From Oceanobacillus timonensis (GTDB lineage Bacteria > Bacillota > Bacilli > Bacillales > Amphibacillaceae): 64,000 nucleotides of DNA. The translations under genes were made by a program, and so were the position numbers. The number at the start of each line of letters is the position of its first letter. Position 1 is the stretch's first letter. Location: contig NZ_LT800497.1 in assembly GCF_900166635.1 (NCBI RefSeq), forward strand, positions 2,402,343-2,466,342, written 5' to 3'. The notes under the pieces were generated by a model. That model was not told where the DNA came from. It ran no database searches and saw only the letters and a program-made list of their open reading frames with translations. Positions 58,187 through 64,000 of this stretch are shown in pieces.

Positions 58187-59386
58187 CTAGTTATATTCAT
58201 TTAAAAATTCTTCTATTTTTTGTCTTGTTGATTGTGTAGTTATACTTTCCCAGTTCGTGTCATAACTATGGTCAGAAAACGGAAAATAATAAGCTTGATT
58301 GTCTACCTTATTTTCATCTAGTTTTTTATGCAATATCTCTATTTGCTCTTCAGGTACCACTTTATCTTTTAAACCGACAAATGAAATCGTGGGTGCAGAA
58401 GTTTCATTTACATACTGAATAGGAGACATTTGACGATAACGATGTTTGATTTCTTCTGTTTTTGGTTGGCCATCCATGAGCTGTTCAAGCAGTGGCTGAA
58501 TAAATTCTTTACTATTCGTATCATCATAGAGTTGTAATAAATCCGATGGCCCATATAGATTAATAATAGAATTTATTTTCACTGTGGAATCGGAACCCGT
58601 TTCTCTGGAAATAAGACTGTTTTCATTTAATTCTGTATACCCAGTTAACAAGGCTAGATGCCCTCCTGCAGAAAATCCTATTAAATTAATTCTGTTTTCA
58701 TCTAAATGATACTCATCTGCATGTTCAACAATCCATTTTAAAGCTGCATGTGTATCTGAAATTTGTTTTTGCCACATGTCTGGTCCATTTTGGCTGTATT
58801 CCACATTAAATACCACATATCCTTTCGAATTAAACCACCTGCTCCATGAGGAAACCTCACTTTTATCTCCACTGCTCCATCCCCCGCCATGAATATTTAC
58901 GATAACAGGACGATTTTCATCATTAACTTTTGTATCCCATACATCCAGTAATAAATCTTCATCTTCCACAGTTTTATAAACCACATCTTCTTCTAAATCG
59001 GAATACGTATCTGTACCAGAAAAAGAGAATGTATAGTTATCCATCAATGCTGTTTCTGCGTCAATATGCTCTGCATAGTATTGGTTTTGAAACCCTGAAA
59101 GAAGCGCTATTCCTACAAAGGAAATACAGATGATTGCCCAAATCATTTTTAAAAATAATGCAGATTTTTTCCAAATAAGAAGGAGTAAAATAATGAAAGC
59201 TGCCCCGCCTAAAATGAATAATGCTACAGGAAATGTGAGCAAGTAAAATGAAGTTTGGCCTGAATAGGTACCATATCCACTAGTAAAAAATGTACGCCAA
59301 AGCAAAACAAGCGTTCCTGTTAGTACTAATAAACTGGCAATAATGCCTGTTATTTTTAATGTTGATTTTAATTTTTTAAATGTCAT
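58187..59386 (-). CDS. membrane-anchored alpha/beta hydrolase (esterase/lipase type)
   Basis: A 399-aa protein. Three hydrophobic helices occupy residues 10-100. The extracellular catalytic domain has the oxyanion loop NIHGGGWSSGD, the nucleophile Ser in LIGFSAGGHLAL, the acid in SFVGLKDKVVPEE and the His in FSDHSYDT. It belongs to the BD-FAE/carboxylesterase group, and an outward-facing position is inferred. ATG 59386 follows AAAGAGAGAAATGAA; the ATG at 59404 is an alternative. Substrate unknown, perhaps an ester outside the cell. Confidence 0.82.
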   Translation of the reverse strand: MTFKKLKSTLKITGIIASLLVLTGTLVLLWRTFFTSGYGTYSGQTSFYLLTFPVALFILGGAAFIILLLLIWKKSALFLKMIWAIICISFVGIALLSGFQNQYYAEHIDAETALMDNYTFSFSGTDTYSDLEEDVVYKTVEDEDLLLDVWDTKVNDENRPVIVNIHGGGWSSGDKSEVSSWSRWFNSKGYVVFNVEYSQNGPDMWQKQISDTHAALKWIVEHADEYHLDENRINLIGFSAGGHLALLTGYTELNENSLISRETGSDSTVKINSIINLYGPSDLLQLYDDTNSKEFIQPLLEQLMDGQPKTEEIKHRYRQMSPIQYVNETSAPTISFVGLKDKVVPEEQIEILHKKLDENKVDNQAYYFPFSDHSYDTNWESITTQSTRQKIEEFLNEYN

Positions 59387-59618
59387 TTCATTTCTCTCTT
59401 TCATTCGTTTGTCTGGATAGCAGTACCCTGAAAAGAGATTTTTGAAACTAAAGCTTGTTTGTCACACTACTTTAAAATACTCTCATGTTACATACACTAT
59501 ATTGAATCCAACTGGCAGAGTTTCAGGATTTTTTCTATTGATTCTCTATTATCAAGTGACATCTGACGGTTTGCCAATATAGTTTTTTTGTAACTATGTA
59601 TCTATAAAATAGCTTTTT
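59387..59618. other. intergenic, nothing recognised
   Basis: A/T-rich; no ribosome site with an extended frame and no clear dyad. Confidence 0.5.
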
Positions 59619-59783
59619 TCATTTGAATAATTTCATTTGCTTAAAAATCGGATCATCATAGGAAGCAAAATGTTCTTTATTTTCTATTGCAATGTAGGTC
59701 ACAAAATTTGAAAGAGATCTCAAAACTGCTTCTTGAAAATCAGGGAAATCCACAATTGTTTTTATAAACGTATATTCGAGCAT
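59619..59783 (-). CDS. possible 54-residue protein divergent from darT
   Basis: A 54-codon frame, MLEYTFIKTIVDFPDFQEAV then LRSLSNFVTYIAIENKEHF and FKQMKLFK. The sequence looks protein-like (amphipathic and aromatic) but there is no clear Shine-Dalgarno before ATG 59783. It is divergent from the DarTG module, 85 bases apart. It may be a fragment. Confidence 0.3.
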   Translation of the reverse strand: MLEYTFIKTIVDFPDFQEAVLRSLSNFVTYIAIENKEHFASYDDPIFKQMKLFK

Positions 59784-59801
59784 TTTTGTAGTTGTATCAT
59801 G

Positions 59802-59810
59802 TGATATAAT
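59802..59810 (+). promoter_or_regulatory. extended -10 promoter of darTG
   Basis: TGATATAAT provides TATAAT (59805-59810) with the TGn extension, 59 bases before the darT start. Confidence 0.5.
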
Positions 59811-59868
59811 AAATATAGAAAGTTATTTTATCTTAACACTGCTATTTTTAATTTCTGGAAGTGAATCT

Positions 59869-60498
59869 ATGGAATCTAAATTGTTATATCATATAACAGA
59901 TTATCGAAATCTACCGTCCATTTTGGTTAAAGGACACTTGGCAACTCATTCTTTTGTATCCTCGAAGCAAATGCCTTATAGTGATATTGCTCACCAGTCT
60001 ATTCAATATCGACGGATTACAAAGAAAGTCGACGTGTACCCATATGGTGTACTACATGACTATGTTCCTTTTTATTTTGCACCTCGATCTCCAATGCTAT
60101 ATGCTTTAAGTAATGGACGTGTCGAAGGATTCCAAGGAACACAAGATGATATCATTTATTTAGTCACGAGCATAGACAACATTGTCAATCGTGAAAAAGA
60201 ATTTGTCTTTACGGATGGTCATGCTATTATGTTCATTACAGAGTTTTATAACGATTTAAATGATTTAAAAGAGCTTGATTGGGATGTCTTGAAAAGCCGA
60301 TACTGGAATGACACAAATGAAGATCCTGATAGAAAAAGAAGGCGCCAAGCTGAATTCTTAGTATATCATTCTGCAGAATTGGATTTATTTTTGGGTATTG
60401 GTGTGCGCAACAATGATATGAAGCATAAAGTAAATGAAATACTGAAAGAATATAATGTAGATATGCAAGTACTCACTAGACCATCTTTTTATTATTAA
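59869..60498 (+). CDS. darT: DarT DNA ADP-ribosyltransferase toxin
   Basis: DarT (209 aa; DUF4433) transfers ADP-ribose from NAD to thymidine or guanosine in single-stranded DNA, blocking replication. The NAD-site opening YHITDYRNLPSILVKGHL (H8), the Arg-rich segment at 46-50 (QYRRI), the VFTDGHAIM strand and the catalytic E162 in RKRRRQAEFLVY match the family. ATG has a weak GGAAGTGAATCT site. Its partner DarG follows after 12 bases. DarTG systems act as toxin-antitoxin and phage defence. No missing active-site residue is seen, so it should be active. Confidence 0.9.
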   Translation: MESKLLYHITDYRNLPSILVKGHLATHSFVSSKQMPYSDIAHQSIQYRRITKKVDVYPYGVLHDYVPFYFAPRSPMLYALSNGRVEGFQGTQDDIIYLVTSIDNIVNREKEFVFTDGHAIMFITEFYNDLNDLKELDWDVLKSRYWNDTNEDPDRKRRRQAEFLVYHSAELDLFLGIGVRNNDMKHKVNEILKEYNVDMQVLTRPSFYY

Positions 60499-60510
60499 GA
60501 GGTGAATAAG

Positions 60511-61542
60511 ATGATTGAATATAAAAAAGGAAATTTATTAGAAGATACTTCAGAAGCACTTGTTAATACGGTCAATACTGTTGGCGTAATGGGAAAAGGA
60601 ATTGCTTTACAATTTAAACAGGGATTTCCTGACGTTTTCCGGGAATATGCAAGAGCATGTAGAAATAATGAAATAAAAACAGGTCAAATGCATGTTGTAC
60701 CTAACAGAACACTAGATGGAATTGGACCAAAATATATTATTAACTTTCCGACGAAACAGCATTGGAAAGAAAAATCGAAAATGCATTATATTACGGAAGG
60801 TCTACAAGATCTTGTAAAAGTAATTGATGAATACAATATTCAATCCATTGCAATTCCACCACTTGGTTGTGGAAATGGAGGGTTAAGCTGGGATAAAGTT
60901 AAGGCATTAATTGAAGAAACATTTGCAAACTCATCCGTAACCGTACATGTTTATGAACCAGCAGGCAGTCCAAAACCAGCTGATATGAAAGTTGGAACGA
61001 AGAAACCGCGGATGACAACATCAAGAGCTTTATTATTAGCTTCATTAGATAACTATAAAGGTACAGGGTACCGATTATCATTATTAGAAGTACAAAAAAT
61101 TGCTTATTTTCTTCAAGAATCCGGGGAACCCCTTAAGCTTAATTTTGAAAAGAATAAATATGGACCTTACGCAGAAAATTTGAATTTTGTCTTACAACGA
61201 TTAGAAGGTCATTTTATTCGTGGATATGGGGATCGTAATACAGAGTCGGAAATATATTTAATACATTCCGCTGGAAAAAATGCGTATGCCTTTTTAAAAA
61301 ATGATCCAGATAATATGAAACGGCTCGAAAAAGTAAATGAAGTCATTCATGGTTTTGAAACACCCTATGGGCTGGAATTACTTGCAACCGTTCATTGGGT
61401 TCTTAAAAAAAACAAACCGAATTCAGATGAAGACCTTATTCAAGCCATTCATAATTGGAACGAACGAAAAAAGAGATTGTTTCCACCTAAGCATATTTTA
61501 AAAGCTTCAAAACATCTACAACAAGTACCAATGTATAAATAA
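60511..61542 (+). CDS. darG: DarG ADP-ribosylglycohydrolase antitoxin
   Basis: DarG (343 aa) reverses DarT modification. The N-terminal macrodomain (1-155) reads LVNTVNTVGVMGKGIALQFK and IPPLGCGNGGLSWD, the ADP-ribose loops. The C-terminal domain (about 165-343), with RLSLLEVQKIAYFLQESG and NKYGPYAENLNFVLQRLEGH, is the DarT-binding part. ATG 60511 follows GAGGTGAATAAG. It is encoded downstream of the toxin, the usual order for DarTG. A perfect terminator closes the operon. Confidence 0.92.
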   Translation: MIEYKKGNLLEDTSEALVNTVNTVGVMGKGIALQFKQGFPDVFREYARACRNNEIKTGQMHVVPNRTLDGIGPKYIINFPTKQHWKEKSKMHYITEGLQDLVKVIDEYNIQSIAIPPLGCGNGGLSWDKVKALIEETFANSSVTVHVYEPAGSPKPADMKVGTKKPRMTTSRALLLASLDNYKGTGYRLSLLEVQKIAYFLQESGEPLKLNFEKNKYGPYAENLNFVLQRLEGHFIRGYGDRNTESEIYLIHSAGKNAYAFLKNDPDNMKRLEKVNEVIHGFETPYGLELLATVHWVLKKNKPNSDEDLIQAIHNWNERKKRLFPPKHILKASKHLQQVPMYK

Positions 61543-61555
61543 ATTTCAGAAAATC

Positions 61556-61584
61556 AAAGGGCAATCCAAATTAGATTGCCCTTT
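61556..61584 (+). terminator. terminator of darTG
   Basis: AAAGGGCAATC (61556-61566) pairs with GATTGCCCTTT (61574-61584), followed by CCTTC; the T tract lies in the stem. Confidence 0.78.
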
Positions 61585-61775
61585 CCTTCATAAATACGTT
61601 ATTAAAACGGCGTATCATTTCAGATCATTGTGACTTTAGAAAAACTAAATAAAATTGCTTAACCCTTTACAATGACGGAATAGCTGTAATCAGCAACGTT
61701 GTGGTGTTGATTACATTGAAGTTAGAAGCCCTCTCGGCTAATTATGATAAATATTGATGCCTTCGGAGGTGTCCT

Positions 61776-62252
61776 CTACGATAATGTTTTTATTTTTAAA
61801 CTAGGCTTATTAAGTAACCCGATAAAATAGAAATCGCCGACACAACCTGCTGTGTGAACAGCGAATAATAAATACAAAGCATAAGCATTAATTGGAAACA
61901 GAGAAGCTATTGTCAGTAAGCAAGTAATAATGATAAAAGGCATTATGCAAATCACTATAAAAGGCAATTTCCCATAAGTGTTTCCTGGATTTGCAGCGTA
62001 AAGCATACCGCTCTTCATTCCGTATTTCACTTTAGATCCAGGTGCAAACAGTTTAAAGAACGTCCCATGGATTAATTCGTGAAAACAGAACAGCACAAAC
62101 ATACTGACTAAAAATAATATAAGATTAAGAATCGTAATTTCCGCTGCACCTGCTGGTAAAATAAATATTCCTAAAGTAAAAACCAGGATAAAGATAATGA
62201 GCGACCAGATATTCAACCATATGACTATTTTCTTTTCTTTTAAAATATTCAC
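61776..62252 (-). CDS. DUF3267 membrane protein with zinc-protease motif
   Basis: A 158-aa protein with four helices. The second hydrophobic stretch carries HELIHG (in VLFCFHELIHGTFFKLF), the zinc-binding HExxH motif of the DUF3267 site-2-protease-like family, and a small loop (MKSGMLYAANPGNTYGK) of that family. The apparent start is GTG 62252, but the good AGGGGGG sequence lies further upstream, so the N-terminus is uncertain. Substrate unknown. It stands alone between darTG and the IS91-type element. Confidence 0.75.
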   Translation of the reverse strand: MNILKEKKIVIWLNIWSLIIFILVFTLGIFILPAGAAEITILNLILFLVSMFVLFCFHELIHGTFFKLFAPGSKVKYGMKSGMLYAANPGNTYGKLPFIVICIMPFIIITCLLTIASLFPINAYALYLLFAVHTAGCVGDFYFIGLLNKPSLKIKTLS

Positions 62253-62439
62253 TTCTTTTAATCGTTCGATAGTAATTCTCCCCCCTCTAAAAAGTTACAG
62301 TAGTATAAGCAGAATTTTTCTCTCTGTTGCGTTCATTTGCTTCGTTTTGATTTATTTCATTAACGCTGCTGCTGATCTCATAAGATGTTCTTCCAAGTAA
62401 TAATTGACATAGAACAAAATCGCTAACGCGACTAAATCA

Positions 62440-62470
62440 CGTCCCAAGTAGATGCTAATCACTTGGGACG
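62440..62470. repeat. terminal palindrome of the IS91-type element
   Basis: CGTCCCAAGT (62440-62449) and ACTTGGGACG (62461-62470) form a 10-bp stem around the stop codon of the zinc-ribbon gene. A T run follows on the plus strand. It may be a terminator or part of the rolling-circle end (oriIS) near the transposase 3' side. Confidence 0.6.
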
Positions 62471-62709
62471 TTTTTCGCTTCAATCATAGTGCCATTACAA
62501 TGCGGACAATGAAGTTCTACTTCATCCCTATTATTTTTATCCACACTAAATTCACCAATGATATACTCCGGGACTTCATCGGTTCCATGGCAATCTAAAC
62601 ATTGAAATAATATGATCTTCATTTCTTCTTTTAAGCCAAAAGGATCCTCTTCGTCCAGCCAGTCTGGAAAAAATTCATCTGATTTATCCGGCTCTTTTGG
62701 GTTTGTCAA
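62455..62709 (-). CDS. zinc-ribbon accessory protein of the IS91-type element
   Basis: An 84-aa acidic protein with two CxxC pairs (FQCLDCHGTDEVP and LHCPHCNGTM), a likely zinc ribbon, after a negatively charged N-terminus (KSDEFFPDWLDEEDPFG). TTG 62709 is the start, behind AAGGAGGAGATACGGAA. It overlaps the transposase end by 26 bases, so it is part of the element. Function unknown; perhaps a DNA-binding helper or a regulator of transposition. Confidence 0.65.
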   Translation of the reverse strand: MTNPKEPDKSDEFFPDWLDEEDPFGLKEEMKIILFQCLDCHGTDEVPEYIIGEFSVDKNNRDEVELHCPHCNGTMIEAKNVPSD

Positions 62710-63919
62710 TTCCGTATCTCCTCCTTCTTTCTTTCTCTACATCCTCCATGTAATGATAAATCCACCCATAGTCAGCATGCCATATTCCAATGAGCTCCAT
62801 CTGTTTACGGCAACACGGACATTCCAAAGGGTCCTGTTCAAATGATTCTATCATACGTTGACGGTATGTTTTTTTCTTACGTTTTGCTTCCAAAAGAAAC
62901 GAAATCTGCTTCGTTCTCATGAACGCATATAAACTCAATATTTGTTGTGCTTTACGATGAGCCCTTCTACTATACAGTCCATACCTCCCAACCATTCGAA
63001 AATGCTTTGGTGGAATGTGTTGTAATATTTCAAATAAGAACCTGTACACTGGAACCTTTTTATCTACACGTTTTCCTGTTTTATGATCCTCATACCAGTA
63101 ATGAACTGTTTCCCCATCATAAGATTCAATACGATATTCGGCGATAGCTGGTCGAGCTAAATATCTGCCGATATACTTGGCTACACGCTTGGCATTGTTC
63201 ATTTTCTTCTCTGCATTGACATAAAAGCCTTTCGGATACCTTTGATATAACTCATTAATAAGTTCTATGATTTTCGGTGTTGCAGGAAACCACTTCTTCA
63301 ACAAATCTAAGACAACTTTTTGCCAGGACTTTCTTAAAAAATCATAAGGAACATATCCATTATTAACCCATTCATTTTGATTATCTAACGCACCTTCTGT
63401 CACCAATGCATGTATGTGAGGATTAAACTTTAAATCTCTTCCAAACGTATGAATAACCGTAATAATCCCTGAACGGAAGCCTCTTTTCTTACCTTTCTTT
63501 TTATTATGGTACTGAAATACTTCGGCTACCTGTTTACTTAATTCATTTAATTTTTTTCGGTCATTGTAAAATATGTTTCTTAACTCTCGTGGAAGTGTAA
63601 AGACCATATGGCGATGCGTAACATTAAATATCATTTCCTGTTGTTTGTCTGACCAGTCATCCGTATACTTTTTCCCACAACGGTGGCATAGTCTGCTTTT
63701 ACAAGTAAAACACACGAATTTAGGAGAAGGATCCCCTTCACATCCTAAACACTCATAACGAGCATACCCTAAATCACGTGTCCCACAGCGAATTGTTTTT
63801 TCTACCGTTTCTTTTATATGTTCACGATACGTTTTCGGAAAACGATCAGCATGGAACTCCCAAAATCCAGCAAAATGGTCTTTTAAGATTTCTTTAATAA
63901 CTCCGCTTCCCTTTCTCAT
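62684..63919 (-). CDS. IS91-family HUH transposase
   Basis: A 411-aa rolling-circle transposase. The N-terminal zinc finger has six Cys (57, 60, 70, 73, 78, 81). The HUH metal site is HIH (168-170) in FNPHIHALVTEG. The catalytic tyrosine region is KYIGRYLARPAI (Y249, Y253). CPCC near the C-terminus is a second zinc pair. ATG 63919 follows GGAGGGGTAGAGAT; an ATG at 63970 lacks a site. The frame is intact, so the element may be active. Confidence 0.9.
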   Translation of the reverse strand: MRKGSGVIKEILKDHFAGFWEFHADRFPKTYREHIKETVEKTIRCGTRDLGYARYECLGCEGDPSPKFVCFTCKSRLCHRCGKKYTDDWSDKQQEMIFNVTHRHMVFTLPRELRNIFYNDRKKLNELSKQVAEVFQYHNKKKGKKRGFRSGIITVIHTFGRDLKFNPHIHALVTEGALDNQNEWVNNGYVPYDFLRKSWQKVVLDLLKKWFPATPKIIELINELYQRYPKGFYVNAEKKMNNAKRVAKYIGRYLARPAIAEYRIESYDGETVHYWYEDHKTGKRVDKKVPVYRFLFEILQHIPPKHFRMVGRYGLYSRRAHRKAQQILSLYAFMRTKQISFLLEAKRKKKTYRQRMIESFEQDPLECPCCRKQMELIGIWHADYGWIYHYMEDVEKERRRRYGIDKPKRAG

Positions 63920-64000
63920 ATCTCTACCCCTCCAGTGAGTTAATAAAAGTTTAACATAAAAGTTATCCACAGCTAGAGAATTTTATAATTTCCTAGACAA

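Larger units (their letters stand above)
62440..63919 (-). mobile_element. IS91-family insertion element
   Basis: This block consists of an HUH transposase, a zinc-ribbon gene overlapping its 3' end and the terminal palindrome. IS91 elements lack inverted repeats and move by rolling circle, so the ends cannot be fixed by eye; the upstream end (terIS) may lie past the window edge. The bounds given are the minimum. Confidence 0.6.

Overview
The window is low-G+C, spore-forming Bacillaceae chromosome. Most of the first 46 kb follows the Bacillus subtilis gene order (aroB-aroH-hisC-tyrA-aroA-ypiA-ypiB-ypiF-qcrABC-ypjA-ypjB ... dapB-mgsA-bshA-cca-birA-dinG-ypmB-asnS-dnaD-nth-ponA-recU, then gpsB-rnpB-ypsC). 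A SspM spore-protein gene, YpjB and YozE families, a ba3-type oxidase and a very acidic low-complexity tail on the class A penicillin-binding protein suggest a halotolerant or alkaliphilic relative such as Oceanobacillus. The genus cannot be proven from this sequence alone.

Region by region. 1-4.7 kb: the shikimate, tyrosine and phenylalanine operon, entering inside aroB. 4.8-9.6 kb: TPR protein YpiA, YpiB, YpiF and the menaquinol:cytochrome c reductase qcrABC. 9.6-14.5 kb: membrane proteins, a metallopeptidase, and a minus-strand block with an acyl-CoA thioesterase, a LysR regulator and a YitT protein. 14.7-26.1 kb: lysine, methylglyoxal, bacillithiol, tRNA maturation, biotin, DNA repair and asparaginyl-tRNA genes. 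26.2-30.3 kb: ponA, recU and a 35-residue spore protein. 30.5-34 kb: YppE, cytidine deaminase, GpsB, RNase P RNA and an RNA methylase. 34.2-37.2 kb: the ba3-type oxidase with a 36-residue subunit IIa, then a cold-shock gene with a terminator-like leader. 37.6-46.8 kb: thyA-dfrA, twin-arginine translocase, MsrAB, ferredoxin, FAD-Rieske oxidoreductase, cardiolipin synthase and acylphosphatase.

From about 46.8 kb the window is accessory. It holds a protein with two ribbon-helix-helix-like halves, a decayed helix-turn-helix gene, a XerS-like tyrosine recombinase with an 11-6-11 inverted repeat just upstream, and a tandem pair of NCG-decoding tRNAs (Thr-CGT and Ser-CGA) with their own promoter. 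A Bce-type antimicrobial-peptide sensing and detoxification module follows: response regulator, kinase, ABC ATPase and permease, plus a small membrane protein and a lipoprotein. Next come two decayed MFS efflux genes, a PemK/MazF-like toxin-antitoxin pair, a membrane-anchored alpha/beta hydrolase, a DarT-DarG DNA ADP-ribosylation module, a DUF3267 membrane metalloprotein and an IS91-type transposase.

Several genes here are very short: the second tatA, coxIIa, sspM, a 47-residue protein behind the oxidase, and a 54-residue putative forespore protein. Starts were corrected wherever a Shine-Dalgarno sequence clearly favours an internal codon. Regulatory assignments come from reading motifs by eye and have not been computed.
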